This document shows, in pieces, positions 36,951 to 49,709 of a DNA stretch of 64,000 nucleotides; the stretch's first letter is position 1; every line of letters starts with the position of its first letter. The position numbers and the translations under genes were made by a program. Under the pieces are notes generated by a model. That model had not been told where the DNA came from and did not search any database. It worked only from the letters and a program-made list of their open reading frames with translations. The stretch comes from Atrina japonica (lineage: Eukaryota > Mollusca > Bivalvia > Pterioida > Pinnidae). Location of the stretch: contig BROG01000048.1 of assembly GCA_030159075.1 (NCBI GenBank), positions 248,001-312,000 of the forward strand, read 5' to 3'.

Positions 36951-38480
36951 CCTTTACTCCAGCACTAGAGTCATCAAGTAACTAACCATTAACTGTGCAG
37001 CTATATATCTGTAAGTTGTATTACTTAATAGTTCACAAATTGTTTTTACATTGTTGAAGTTTAGATTTAAATTTAGATAATGGAAACAAATCAGCCTGGA
37101 GAACAAAATAAATGAGATAAAAATAAGGTCACATTCAAAATAAAGGTATAACATTCTCTTTATGCTGCAAAACAAGAACACAGTTACCATATAATTCAAG
37201 TTAGATGCTAGCAGCTTATCACAGGATGGGAAAGTCAAAACCTAGTGTAAACACCACAATTACATGTACATGATTTGTGAGGTGTCCTTATACAATGTTT
37301 ATATCTTATTTAGAGCTTTAAATGCTTCAGTCACTATTTACATAAGGATGTCTCTGGATTTAATCTGGGCAGACAAAATACTTGCCACATTGGCATGGTG
37401 CTTCATTGTGCAGAACATAGAATTGAGGTCAAATGAAGCATTCTTTATGACTGTAGATGACAGAAATACTGTCTCATGTAAAATAGTTAAGATAATGTTT
37501 AATGGGGGACTACTTGGGTTAAGGTTTACACATATACAAATTCAATGACAATATCTTCTGAGTATACTTTTACAATAATGAATGTAAAGTTTTACTATTC
37601 CTTGCACTCTTCAAAAATGAAGAACAGAGATTATAGGATTATTTATTTGTTTTATTATTGTTTTATAACTCACCAAGAAATTCTCACTTATATGGAGATG
37701 TCAAAATAATACAGGTGAAATAGCACACATTTTGATTTATGCTATGGACTTCTTTCAACAAAGTAATGGTTCTTTAACTTGTTATAGAGCACTTGACAAA
37801 GTAACACCAGTCATCATTTAGGAGACCTCTCAGATAAGATCAAATCTGGAAACAGAAATCTGGATATTCTGGCTGCAAGGAAAATGCTCTGACACTTGTA
37901 TGGATAAGCCACCATCAACAATCCTGTCTAAGGATACGATATACTATCTCTAATAAGAACAAAATGACAGACATGGCAACTTCAACATCAGATGATAGAC
38001 TAATTAGACATATTACAAGTAGAGCTCCTCCCTGCCTCTGTTGACATAAGCTAAATATATTGCTTCATTGTTGGATATTATCATTTTTCTTTCTATTTTT
38101 ATTTTTTACAAACAAGACTTAGCAAAGAAAGAAAAAGTTTTAAGGATTATGATACAATAAAATGTGTGTACACATGTTATAATGATATTGCAGGACAAAT
38201 TTAATAAAAAGTACTCAGGCTTTTTTACCAAGAAAAATGACATTTCAAGTATTCCAAAACAGGCATAATCCTGCATGACTCATGTAATTTTATTACAAGA
38301 TTTGCAAAATAACAAAACAATCCAGACACATTTTTCATATCTTATACCATTTATTTGATTCACTTGTGTACATACACACCTGAGACACATCTGTTACTGT
38401 GTATACTGATTAGTGTCATCTAATTACTGCTATATACACCAGTCTACACCAGAGGAACATGTACATATTCTTAAGTACTG
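36951..38480. other. Unique AT-rich sequence
   Basis: Two 94-codon frames (36954-37238 minus; 37264-37548 plus) lack domain-like composition or splice context. Nothing else seen. Confidence 0.5.
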
Positions 38481-38484
38481 AGAC

Positions 38485-39775
38485 TTTCTATATCACATCA
38501 ATGACTAGACTACATTGATCTCTTTATCCTATATGACAGTGTCATGTCCTTACATTAATCTCAATTTTTAATGTGACACTGTCGTGTCCTAACTTTGATC
38601 TATATTACCTATGTGACTATATCATGTCCCTACATTGATCTCTTTTTCCTATGTGACCTTACACTGATCTCTATTTCTTATGTGATCTTGTCATGTTCTT
38701 ACATTGATCTCTATTTCTTATGTGACCTTGTCATGTTTTTACATTGATCTCTATTTCTATGTGACCTTGTCATGTCCTTATACTGATCTCTATTCCCTAT
38801 GTGGCCTTGTCATGCCCTTACAATGATCTCCATTTCTTATATATGTGATAGTGTCATGCCCTTACATTGATCTCTATTTCTTATGTGACCTTGTCATGTT
38901 TTTACACTGATCTCTATTCCTATGTGACCTTGACATGTCCTTACACTGATCTCTATTTCTATGTGACCTTGTCATGTCCTTACACTGATCTCTATTTCCT
39001 ATGTGACATTGTCATATCCTTTCACTGATCTCTAATTTCTATGTGACCTTGTCATGTCCTTACACTGATCTCTATTTCCTATGTGACATTGTCATATCCT
39101 TTCACTGATCTCTAATTTCTATGTGACCTTATCAAGCCCTTACATTGATCTCTATTTCTTATGTGACCTTGTCATGTTTTTACACTGATCTCTATTCCCT
39201 ATGTGACCTTCTCATGTCCTTACAATGATCTCAATTTCTTATATATGTGATAGTGTCATGCCCTTACATTGATCTCTATTTCTTATGTGACCTTGTCATG
39301 TTTTTACACTGATCTCTATTTCCTATGTGACCTTGCCATGTCCTTACACTGATCTCTATTTCTATGTGACTTTGTCATGTCCTTACATTGATCTCTATTT
39401 CCTATGTGACCTTCTCATGTCATTACACTGATCTATATTTCCTATGTGACCTTGCCATGTCCTTACACTGATCTCGATTTCCATGTGACCTTATCATGTT
39501 TTTACATTGATCTCTATTTCCTATGTGACCTTGTCATGTCCTTACACTGATCTCTATTTCCTATGTGACCTTGCCATGTCCTTACACTGTTCTCTATTTC
39601 TTATGTGACCTTGCCATGTCCTTACACTGATCTCTATTTTCTGTGACCTTGCCATGTCCTTACACTGTTCTCTATTTCTTATGTGACCTTGCCATGTCCT
39701 TACACTGATCTCTATTTTCTATGTGACCTTGCCATGTCTTTACACTGATCTCTATTTCCTATGTTAATTTGTTAT
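38485..39775. repeat. 40-bp minisatellite, about 32 units
   Basis: Unit tatgtgaccttgtcatgtcc then ttacactgatctctatttcc. Most units keep TGACCTTG, the complement of CAAGGTCA. Some have atatatgtgatagtgtcatg instead, and this variant recurs at 38840 and 39240, suggesting block duplication of about 400 bp. Confidence 0.95.
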
Positions 39776-40970
39776 GTCTTTACTTCACCTCATTTGCTAT
39801 ATTTGTACATCTGCTGCATCATTACAATGATCATTACACTCATAAAGGACATCAGACTTACTCTGCATTTATTTCGACAAATCCTCTAGAACTACATTTT
39901 CGAGCAAATAGATATTTTTTTTTTGAAAATTCAATTCTCAAATATTTACTTAATTAAGTATGATTTGAAAATTTTAAGTTTTCTGCTGAATTTTTTTTAT
40001 AAATTCACATATACCATATTTGCAATCCAGTCAATGAGATGTGCAATAAACTTCCTACATGTACTGAAAATGAGTTTTGACTTTGTGATTGGAGAACCTG
40101 TACATTGATATATAACCAAGTTGATTTTGAATTGTGCCATCAACTCATGAAAAAGATGGAATTCCTTTCTGTTTTAATCATGATGTACTGGCCAAGTTCT
40201 TAATCACACAAGATTACTTAAAAACTGCCAATCCCAGAATCACTTAATATCATTCATTACACTTTATCAATGAAACAATAGAAAATTATCCTGCAGATTG
40301 ACATTTTCCAAATTGTGAAAAAAAACCAATAATTTCATATCTGGTATGCATTAATGGCCGATCATAACAATCAGCTCTCCCTTTATGTGACCAACAGAGC
40401 AAAACACTGATAAAATATCATTAATGAAGTCAATACTCTGCCCAAGGGAAGTTTAAATGAACACAAGGTAACTTATATATCCTAGATGATAGTGATATCG
40501 GGTACATGGTCAGTAAATCCGTATCAATGACTGGCTGTTATTATTCCAAGGCTGTCAGTACCAAGGTGCTTTCTCTTCCTTTATTTTGATTTCTATAAAT
40601 ATAAACATTCCTAGCTAAAAACCAGAAAACGAATTTTTATAATTTTCCATAATTTTCATTGGTGGATCCAGAGTGGGAAGGTTATGGAGTTACAACCAGA
40701 AAGCACCAGAGGAAAGTTTACAGCTGCTCAGCGCCCTAACAATTTCAGTTTATTTCTGTCAACTAAAATAGCTCCACTAATCTGAAAGTTATAATCAAGT
40801 ATTTTGACACTCAAGATGAAGGTCAGAGGTCATACTGTTTTTAATAACATTTGTTTGTCCAGTAGTTTATCTGCAACATTTTGATTTCCATCGAATGACT
40901 CAGGTTTGTATCCTCAGATTTTGACCAAATTTGGTGTTTTGCTGTCTATAAGCTTTCACATAAATTAGAA
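39776..40970. other. Unique AT-rich sequence
   Basis: No supportable feature. A short stretch around 40665-40760 stays open in two frames but has no start or splice context. Confidence 0.5.
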
Positions 40971-40974
40971 TATT

Positions 40975-41105
40975 GCCAACATTTGTCATTTCCTACTGCC
41001 AACATTCAGTAACGTTTGCATACTGCCGCCAACATTCAGTAACGTTTGCCTATTGCCAACATTCAGTAACATTTTATTATTCCCAACATTCAGTAATATT
41101 TGCCT
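40975..41105. repeat. 27-bp short tandem array
   Basis: Four to five copies of gccaacattcagtaacgttt then gcctatt, with one truncated unit. Confidence 0.85.
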
Positions 41106-41109
41106 GAGT

Positions 41110-41505
41110 TATGGAACATAATTCTAATTGTAACTTAATTCTCAGAGCAAAATGTTTCTAAAACATATCTTGATTCTATTTGGGGTGGATTCATTTTGTC
41201 AAATATTTTGTAATTCTATTGCATATATATACATGTACATGTAACCTAAGATGATTCTTGATGCCAAAGCAGCAGTGATAACATTTAGCAAGATAAATAA
41301 AAAAAAAGTTTTAAGTTGAAAATATTTTCTGGAAATGATTGTGAAAACTTCAAATTTGTTCAAATTATTTCTGAGTGTATCTAGATACTTTAATGTGTAA
41401 AGTAATTATAATCATTTAAAGTACCATACCATAATCATATACATAATACACATATATACAATAATACAACCTCCTTTTATGCACATTTACATCATAAATA
41501 TTTGT
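41110..41505. other. Unique AT-rich sequence
   Basis: No supportable feature. Confidence 0.55.
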
Positions 41506-41510
41506 ATAAC

Positions 41511-41812
41511 AGCTTGCCGTGCTTAAGAGACCAGTAGAGCAGCAGAGGGTTTTGAGTCAATACCAAAAATGTACAAACGGTAGTGACTGTTCCTTCATCA
41601 AATGCTCAGCATACAAAGCGAAAGTCACAGGTCTTTTGGACCTTTTAAAACTGAGGCCCTGTTTCACAGTGGGTGTAGCACGTAAAATAATTCTCACTGC
41701 ATTGACATCAGTCCACAGTACAGGAGGTAAAATCTGTAGCACTTCACCTAAAGCTGGTAACATCTCCATATAAATAAAAAACTCCTTGATGAGATGATAA
41801 ACTACAAACAAA
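41511..41812 (+). mobile_element. Degenerate SINE, same body type as 33241
   Basis: Matches in order: actgaggccctgtttcacag / gtgggtgtagcacgtaaaat / tctcactgc / acttcacctaaagctggtaa / catctccatata / aaactacaaacaaa. These correspond to the intact SINE's gaggtcccgtgtcacagtag, ggcacgttaaagaaccctca, cttcaccggcatttggtgac, gtctccatat and aaacaa tail. The head is too worn to show pol III boxes. Overlapping 84-codon frames on both strands are not genes. Confidence 0.7.
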
Positions 41813-41814
41813 TC

Positions 41815-42222
41815 TATTTGTATAAAAGTATGTACCTGTGGTCAAATATAAAGGAAACAAAGTAGCAACAAAATTTGTCAGTAATAGTCCTGTATAATGG
41901 ACACGATGTGAATGATGGAGCCCAGTCAGGCATGTAACTGCTGTATACACATCCTTCTAGTTTAAACTAAATTGTGATGCTTGAACACATCTAAGTTCTA
42001 ACTTTAAGCTTGAAATTGCCTCATGTACCGATGAACAACTTTTTACGATAACTTTAGATTCATGTAAATATGCCCAATAATCTACATGTACAGGTACATA
42101 CTGTAGCCATTTGTCTTAATAGTTGAAACAGTGAAGATTTTTTATTTCTTTTTAAAATGAAGTTTTACTGTCCATCAAGATTTTTTTTAACCTGGAACAT
42201 GAATTATACATGCATCGTACAT
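41815..42222. other. Unique AT-rich sequence
   Basis: No supportable feature. Confidence 0.55.
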
Positions 42223-42225
42223 GTA

Positions 42226-42434
42226 TACTGTGGAACCTCACCTAAAGACCACTTCGCTGAGGAGTCCACCTTACATTTAAGACCACAAGTTTTTAGTCTC
42301 TTAAATTTGTCTTAATAAATTAATATTAAATTAGTCTAGACCCTACATGTATCTTTATGAGACAACCTTAGTACAGTAATTAGATCAATTTGATTCAGTC
42401 AACTAGGTGGTTTTAATAGCGAGGTTCGACTGCA
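42226..42434. mobile_element. MITE related to 15925-16106
   Basis: Left TACTGTGGAACCTC and the reverse complement of the right end, TGCAGTCGAACCTC, match at 11 of 14. Interior has taaagaccacttcg and gaggagtccacctt, and inverted gtggttttaatagcgaggtt. The first copy's caaccacct / aaagaccacct vocabulary is shared. More decayed than the first copy. Confidence 0.55.
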
Positions 42435-42684
42435 TGAGGAAATTCAGAGTTATACATGAAGTGCCAATAATGTTTACCTGTGCTACAGACTGACTTCAAT
42501 GCGGAAAGGGCGGCACCAACTGAATAAATATTTTGTGACTCTGAACCTCATCCTACTACACAGAACTATTCCCGACACTTTCAAAAACTTAATTCAGTTT
42601 CACATTAAATTGGCATTTTCTTGTTTTTTGCATTACTTCCTATATGTAATGTGTTGGAATGCTTCATTAATTTCTTTAATTACA

Positions 42685-45600
42685 GATGTGGGACTGCTGT
42701 GCTACACATTTATCTTACAGATGTGGGACTGTTTTACTACACACATATTTTACTGATGTGGGACTGCTTTATTACATTCTTATCTTACAGATGTGGGACT
42801 GCTGTACTTCACACTTATCTTACAGGTATGGGACTGCTTTACTACACACTTATCTTACCGATGTGGGACTGCTTTATTACGATAAATTCTTATCTTACAG
42901 ATGTGGGACTGCTTTACTACACACTTATCCAGTAGTACAAATGTGGGACTGCTATACAACACACTCATATTACAGATGTGGGATTGCTATACAACACAAT
43001 TATCTCACAAACGTGAGACTGCTTTACTACACATTTATCTTACAGATGTGGGACTGCTTTACTACACACTTATCTTGTAGATTCAGGACTGTTTTTCTAC
43101 ACAGTGGTAAAGATATTGAGACTTTTACTAAAAATTTATCTTACAGATATGGGATTGCTTTAACACACACTTATCTTAAAAATGTGGGACTGCTTTACTA
43201 CACACTTATAATACAGATGTGGGACTGCTATATTACACAATTATCTTATAGATGTGGGACTGCTTTATAAAACATTAATTTTACCGATGTGGGACTTGCT
43301 TACTACACACTTATCTTACAGATGTGGGTTTTCTTTATTACACTCTTATCTTACCAATGTGGAAAGTCTTTATTACATTCTTATTTTACAGATGTGAGAC
43401 TGCTTTACTATACACTTATCTTACAGATGTGAGACTGCTTTACTATACACTTATGTTACAGACGTGAGACTGCTTTACTATACACTTATCTTACAGATGT
43501 GAGACTGCTTTACTACACACTTATCTTACAGACGTGAGACTGCTTTTCTTCACACTTATCTTACAGACGTGGGACTGCTTTACTATACACTTATCTTACA
43601 GACGTGGGACTGCTTTTCTTCACACTTATCTTACAGACGTGGGACTGCTTTACTATACACTTATCTTACAGACGTGGGACTGCTTTACTATACACTTATC
43701 TTACAGACGTGGGACTGCTTTACTATACACTTATCTTACAGACGTGGGACTGCTTTTCTATACACTTATCTTACAGACGTGGGACTGCTTTACTATACAC
43801 TTATCTTACAGACGTGGGACTGCTTTACTATACACTTATCTTACAGACGTGGGACTGCTTTACTATACACTTATCTTACAGACGTGGGACTGCTTTTTCT
43901 TCACACTTATCTTACAGACGTGAGACTGCTTTACTATACACTTATCTTACAGACGTGGGACTGCTTTACTACACACTTATCTTACAGATGTGAGACTGCT
44001 TTACTATACACTTATCTTACAGACGTGGGACTGCTTTACTACACACTTATCTTACAGATGTGAGACTGCTTTACTATACACTTATCTTACAGATGTGAGA
44101 CTGCTTTACTACACACTTATCTTACAGATGTGAGACTGCTTTACTATACACTTATCTTACAGATGTGAGACTGCTTTACTATACACTTATCTTACAGATG
44201 TGAGACTGCTTTACTACACACTTATCTTACAGATGTGAGACTGCTTTACTATACACTTATCTTACAGATGTGAGACTGCTTTACTATACACTTATCTTAC
44301 AGATGTGAGACTGCTTTACTATACACTTATCTTACAGATGTGAGACTGCTTTACTATACACTTATCTTACAGATGTGAGACTGCTTTTTACTACACACTT
44401 ATCTTACAGATGTGAGACTGCTTTACTACACACTTATCTTCTTACAGATGTGAGACTGCTTTACTACACACTTATCTTACAGATGTGAGACTGCTTTACT
44501 ACACACTTATCTTACAGATGTGAGACTGCTTTACTACACCACTTATCTTACAGATGTGAGACTGCTTTACTACACACTTATCTTACAGATGTGAGACTGC
44601 TTTACTACACACTTATCTTACAGATGTGAGACTGCTTTACTACACACTTATCTTACAGATGTGAGACTGCTTTACTACACACTTATCTTACAGATGTGAG
44701 ACTGCTTTACTACACACTTATCTTACAGATGTGAGACTGCTTTACTACACACTTATCTTACAGATGTGAGACTGCTTTACTACACACTTATCTTACAGAT
44801 GTGAGACTGCTTTACTATACACTTATCTTACAGATGTGAGACTGCTTTACTACACACTTATCTTACAGATGTGTGAGACTGCTTTACTATACACTTATCT
44901 TACAGATGTGAGACTGCTTTACTATACACTTATCTTACAGATGTGAGACTGCTTTACTATACACTTATCTTACAGATGTGAGACTGCTTTACTACACACT
45001 TATCTTACAGACGTGGGACTGCTTTTCTTCACACTTATCTTACAGACGTGGGACTGCTTTACTATACACTTATCTTACAGACGTGGGACTGCTTTTCTTC
45101 ACACTTATCTTACAGACGTGGGACTGCTTTTCTTCACACTTATCTTACAGACGTGGGACTGCTTTTCTTCACACTTATCTTACAGACGTGGGACTGCTTT
45201 TCTTCACACTTATCTTACAGATGTGAGACTGCTTTACTATACACTTATCTTACAGACGTGGGACTGCTTTACTACACACTTATCTTACAGACGTGGGACT
45301 GCTTTACTACACACTTATCTTACAGACGTGAGACTGCTTTACTACACACTTATCTTACAGACGTGGGACTGCTTTTCTTCACACTTATCTTACAGACGTG
45401 GGACTGCTTTACTACACACTTATAGATTCAGAACTGTTTTTCTACACACTGGTAAAGATTTGGGACTGCTTTACTACACACCTATCGTAAAGGTGTGGGA
45501 CTACTTTACTACACACTTATCTTAAATATGTGGGACTGCTTTACTACACACATATCTTACAGATGTGGGACTGCTTCATTACACACTTATCTTACAGATG

Positions 45601-45830
45601 TAGAACTGCTTTACCACACACTTATCTTACAGCTGAGGGACTGCTTTACTAAACACTAATCTTACAGATGTGACTACTTTTCTACACACAGATGTGGGAC
45701 TACTTTACTACACACTTATGTTTCTGATGTGGGACTGCTTTACTACACACTTATGTTTCTGATGTGGGACTGCATTACTACACATTTATGTTTCTGATGT
45801 GGGACTGCTTTACTGTGACTGTAACCAGTT
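42685..45830. repeat. 35-bp minisatellite, about 88 units (3.1 kb)
   Basis: Unit acagatgtgagactgcttta then ctacacacttatctt. Two main variants at the front: ATGTGAG and ACGTGGG. The ACGTGGG form is concentrated in two blocks (43567-44035 and 45010-45405). The GAG form makes TGA in one frame, so long open frames appear only over GGG blocks; they are artefacts and cycle through all three frames because 35 is not a multiple of three. Ends are diverged; attcaggactgtttttctac occurs near both ends (43080 and 45425). Confidence 0.98.
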
Positions 45831-45837
45831 TGGGTAG

Positions 45838-45838
45838 C

Positions 45839-45919
<81 letters not shown>

Positions 45920-45990
45920 CATACATTCATACATACAAACATACATACATACATACATACATACATACATACATACATACATACACACAT
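45838..45990. repeat. Compound (CA)n(TA)n(CATA)n microsatellite
   Basis: About 60 bp CA, a short TA run, then some 18 tetranucleotide acat units. Abuts the 35-bp minisatellite. Confidence 0.98.
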
Positions 45991-45994
45991 ACAT

Positions 45995-46715
45995 ACTTCA
46001 TTTAACTTTTTTGTTACAATGACTGGGGATGTAAACATATTAATTAGTACAGTTTTAAACTAAAACTTTGAGCAAAGGTTACCAAATATACCCCTTGGTT
46101 CCAAACTTTTCCTTAATTCCTGACTGAAAAGAAGGGGAAAGCCCATCTACCATTTTAAAAATGTGACAAAGTGCAATGTCAAATGGAGGTTATGGTTGGG
46201 CTCTTAGTAGAGCAAAATTTTGGAGAGTCCCTGGGACCCAAGGGTAAAAATCTAGGGAATCCCATCCAGAAAATTAAAAGTCCACTTTCATTTGCATTTC
46301 AAATCTTATTAAAGTCAATAAAGGATTATCAGCAATGATTCATTGTCCATGGATTTTGATTAGGGGATAATTATAATATGATCTGCATGTATGCTTAATT
46401 AGGCATATGTTTTAAGTGTGATGAACCTTTAAAACATAAACTAGGTAAACTAGGTAAACTACATTGTTGCACCCTACATACGTTTTCATGCGGTGGAAAT
46501 ACCTGCATGTTTTTTGGCGACCAATGATTATTAGGACACAAAGGTAATAGGATGTATCAATTAAACAATTAACAAGCAATTATGTTATTGATCAAATGGT
46601 GTAAACTGATTTGCAACTTTGACATATCCCAGAGAAATCTCTGGCATCAAAAACTGTCGGATCACTGAGAGCCATGTTATGGTGGTAAGTGACTGCCTCA
46701 AGGATATATGCCTAT
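45995..46715. other. Unique AT-rich sequence
   Basis: Direct doublet ctaggtaaactaggtaaact near 46440. Nothing coding. Confidence 0.5.
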
Positions 46716-46719
46716 TTAC

Positions 46720-46870
46720 CAAAGGGCATACATGTATTTGTCACAGAAGCAAATAACTGTTTCTGCTTGGAATCAAACCTTGGACTCCTGGATTACAAAT
46801 CTGATTCTTTACCAATTGAGCTAAAGGGAAAACACCACTAGCCAAGCTAGTAGGAACACCATTTAACCAC
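46720..46870 (-). mobile_element. tRNA-derived SINE head and body fragment
   Basis: On the minus strand, ttagctcaattggtaaaga (A box) and aaggtttgattccaagc (B box) are separated by a plausible anticodon arm, cagatttgtaatccagg (TGT, Thr-like). The 3' continuation (agaaacagttatttgcttct) is not tRNA, and the acceptor stem is absent. Read as a SINE rather than a tRNA gene. Confidence 0.5.
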
Positions 46871-46914
46871 TGCTACATATTAAAGGACAAGGATGTTACA
46901 AACCATAAAATATT

Positions 46915-47290
46915 ATTTTAGTGTAAGTTGACATTGAGTCAAAGGTCAAGGCCATGATGGAATGTAACACACTGCCTCATGGTGATACACATAAATACTT
47001 AAAGGTACATTGTATAAGCTATAGTCAGAGACAACAAAAAGTTACAACCATGACCAAGAAATATTCAAAATTTGACCTTGAGTTCAAAGGTCAAGATCAT
47101 TTGAGGTCATAATGGTAGGTAACACACTCCCTCATGGTTATACACCTATATACCAAATTGCATAAGCCTCAGCCAAAGAAAATATAGAACAGAACAAGCT
47201 TTGCTGACCTGAAAGTCAAAGGTCACGGCCATGAGGTAGCCCATGCCACATCCTGCTTCATGGTGATGAACCCATATAAATGAAATGCTG
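46915..47290 (+). repeat. Tandem repeat, about 140-bp units, AGGTCA-rich
   Basis: Three units share gagtcaaaggtcaaggccat, tgatggaatgtaacacactg, cctcatggtgatacacata and ttgacctt. CAAAGGTCA occurs in each. Confidence 0.75.
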
Positions 47291-48045
47291 ATAACCAAAA
47301 AAGCCTAGAATTTGACATTTTTCTGCACTATTGAGTTTGTTATAGGTCATATATAGTATATATATATATATATATATATAAGGCAACCACAAATCGTCTT
47401 CAGCAATGTTCAGTGATAGGCCTACACTACATCATGTACATGTAGAGCTATATACAATGCCCATCTTATGTGTTATTGGGGATGTAATTCTTAAAATATT
47501 GCAATGAATGATTTTCCTTTCAGTAAAGCAAAACACTTCATGATGAAATAAATAATCAATAAAGATGAATTGATATATCTATACCTGCCACCTAAACACA
47601 TGAATGCATGGGTATAACAGTTAGATTGATATAAATTAGACATTGTGAATGTGTCAAACCACTGATGTAGTATAAGTGCTACACATCATTATTTATTATA
47701 ATATATGCCTCCCCATGGATCCAACAATATATATTTATGAATCTACATATTACATAATATTCTCTCTACTCCCCCCGCCACCCCCCACCCCCCACACACA
47801 CCACTGAGCATCTAGTTCTAAGCAAACAACTGGACCTACTGCTATATTACATGTACATTATTAGGCCTACACCAAGTAGACAATAGCCTAGGCAAGAGTC
47901 TACTATAAACAAGGCTGTCACTAGGTGCACCCTGTCACTAGATCTACTGGGTCTAACATAGTAGATCTAGTAGACTGTTCAAAGTAAAAGTAGCAGTAGT
48001 TGCCAGCAATATACAAAACCAATGCTTTATATAGGCCTATCGCTG
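47291..48045. other. Unique sequence with a short TA run and C-rich run
   Basis: TA repeat at 47355-47382; ccccccgccaccccccaccc near 47772. A palindromic taggcctac/gtaggcct flavour recurs around 47860-48030. No gene. Confidence 0.5.
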
Positions 48046-48660
48046 TAGTTACTAGGGACAGGGGCGTATACTTACTTCCATGCAAAGGGCTAGATCTACT
48101 GCCGTACTGGCAGTACTGCAGTAAGTCTGAAAGTAAAATTCTTACCGTAAATCATGACACGGTGTATGTCATTTGAAACTACAGTGGCATGTTTAAATCA
48201 AAGTGAATTTATATTTAACTAACAATATATCGTACCCATCCAATAAACATATGCTTAAAACCCCGACGGATAACATAAACAGTATTATCAGTGACAATCC
48301 ATTCGTGACGTACGCAGAGCTTTTAATTCTTCCAAAAACATATAATTGGTTCATTATTTTGACATCGTTTACCTAGGTGCAAAAGTACATCAAATATTTA
48401 AACCAAACATGAAACTTACCTATTATTACCTTGACTCTTTAAAAAAAAGACTTTCTAAAGTTCAATTTGCTTATGTCACGCTTGTGTCGACTCTCATGTC
48501 TATCTTGAATATAAACATTGGGAAACTCGTGATTTTCTTTTCTTCCCTTGCAGGTTCACACCGGAAGCATATAGAATGTCAATGTCGCGTGCTAGGATAC
48601 TGACGAGTGTACAGCCTGACTTTGGCGCACGTCAGTGTAGACTGTCTGCAGTGTCTAAAG
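48046..48660 (-). other. Repeat-free stretch with splice-donor-like sites on minus strand
   Basis: Reverse-strand ggaa|gtaagtat (near 48076), tacg|gtaagaat (near 48149) and atag|gtaagttt (near 48418) are good donor matches, and cacaccggaagcat (ETS-type) lies at 48557. CpG is a little more frequent than around it. This could be the 5' end of a minus-strand gene, but no coding frame supports it. Confidence 0.15.
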
Positions 48661-49500
48661 TCATCAAAGCTACTCATTAAGCTCAACCAAATCTTAATAT
48701 AAAACACGGAGACTGCATTTAGACATTTTTGTGTATTTGTGGCATAATGTGTACAGAGCCTAGATTGAAAAAATGGTGAAAAATATTTCTCACTTTCGGA
48801 AAAAGACTTTCAGAAATAGATAGACTATCTATATCTACAGTGACGTGCCAAAATTAATGCAATATTTTATTTTTGTATATAGAATCTATTTCATATAAAT
48901 TCACAATTTAAGAAAAAAAACTGACACAACTTAAAGATAAAACTCCAAATATCTTACCTTGCCACTGTGTATTTGCTCATAACGTTTCAAGAGTCAATCA
49001 TGTCAACATAAAATTTGAAATTTCTTTGTGTCACCATTCCCTATTTACACATATTACAAATTCTGTGCAACTCATCAGTACAGCTCAAAACGTTAATTAT
49101 AGTTTATAGAGGGAAGTGTACTGAAATTGAATAGGAAATTACTTTGTGATACGGTTTTGAAAACGATGTGGTTTGATATGAAATACAAAGTTGTATCAAT
49201 TTTGGTGTGTCACTGTAGATCTATAAAATTTAGTTTGGGTACATAGGCTTGCTCAAATTTTGAGTACCACACTCAAGTCATTTTTCATCTAAAAAAAGAA
49301 AAGAAAATCGTAAAGATTTTGATGCATATGTCAAATAGTCCTAGGCCTACTTCCTTTTTCTCTCTATTGTCCGCGCGACTCACTTCGGAAGTATTGATAA
49401 TTCCAATACCGATTTATTGTCAAAATTATGAAAGGAAAAGAATGACAAAATTACCAAAACTAACTCAAGATACCAAAACTATCGTCCACACTACATTCTA
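48661..49500. other. Unique AT-rich sequence
   Basis: The phrase acagtgacgtgccaaaatta recalls a DNA-transposon end, as does ttttggtgtgtcactgtaga at 49200-49220: cagtgacgtgccaaaat (48839) against the reverse complement of attttggtgtgtcactg (49198). This is an inverted pair spanning about 380 bp, see findings. Confidence 0.5.
48838..49218. mobile_element. Putative MITE with TA borders and CAGTG ends
   Basis: Left TACAGTGACGTGCCAAAATT and the reverse complement of the right end, TACAGTGACACACCAAAATT, agree at 17 of 20. The right end reads AATTTTGGTGTGTCACTGTA. TA at both borders and CAGTG termini fit Tc1/mariner-type ends. The interior is non-coding. The right border is followed by gatctataaaa and the left is preceded by atctatatc. 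Confidence 0.65.
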
Positions 49501-49510
49501 TTATAACTTA

Positions 49511-49709
49511 CATAAGCGTCGGAAGCAAATTGAAAGTGTGTGTGTGGGGGGGGGCTAAACCAACTTAAAACACACACACACACGCCAGAAACGTCTGGGA
49601 CTAAGCCCCAATTTTCAACACCTATGTCTATCTTTGCAAAAAAAGTGGGGGGGGGGGGGGGGCTAAGCCCCCCCCTTACTCCCCCCCCCCCCCGGTTCCG
49701 ACGCCTATG
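49511..49709. mobile_element. 199-bp MITE with 5-bp duplication and G/C-run core
   Basis: Left CATAAGCGTCGGAAGC and the reverse complement of the right end, CATAGGCGTCGGAACC, agree at 14 of 16. ACTTA is duplicated at 49506-49510 and 49710-49714. Inside are a run of eight G, a run of about fifteen G, then ctaagcccccc and a run of about fourteen C, so the core can fold on itself. The minus-strand frame across it is an artefact. Confidence 0.8.

Noticed and set aside
36954..37548. Pair of 94-codon frames on opposite strands
   Set aside because: No recognisable motif, no start or splice context, no evidence of selection visible.
40665..40760. Possible short exon (two frames open, protein-like words)
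   Set aside because: Two competing frames and no acceptor, donor or start; not distinguishable from chance.
42621..45525. Several overlapping plus-strand frames of 80-194 codons
   Set aside because: 35-bp satellite read in all three phases. Openness depends only on the GGG versus GAG variant.
46780..46850. tRNA-Thr gene on the minus strand
   Set aside because: A and B boxes present but no acceptor stem pairing; better explained as a SINE head.
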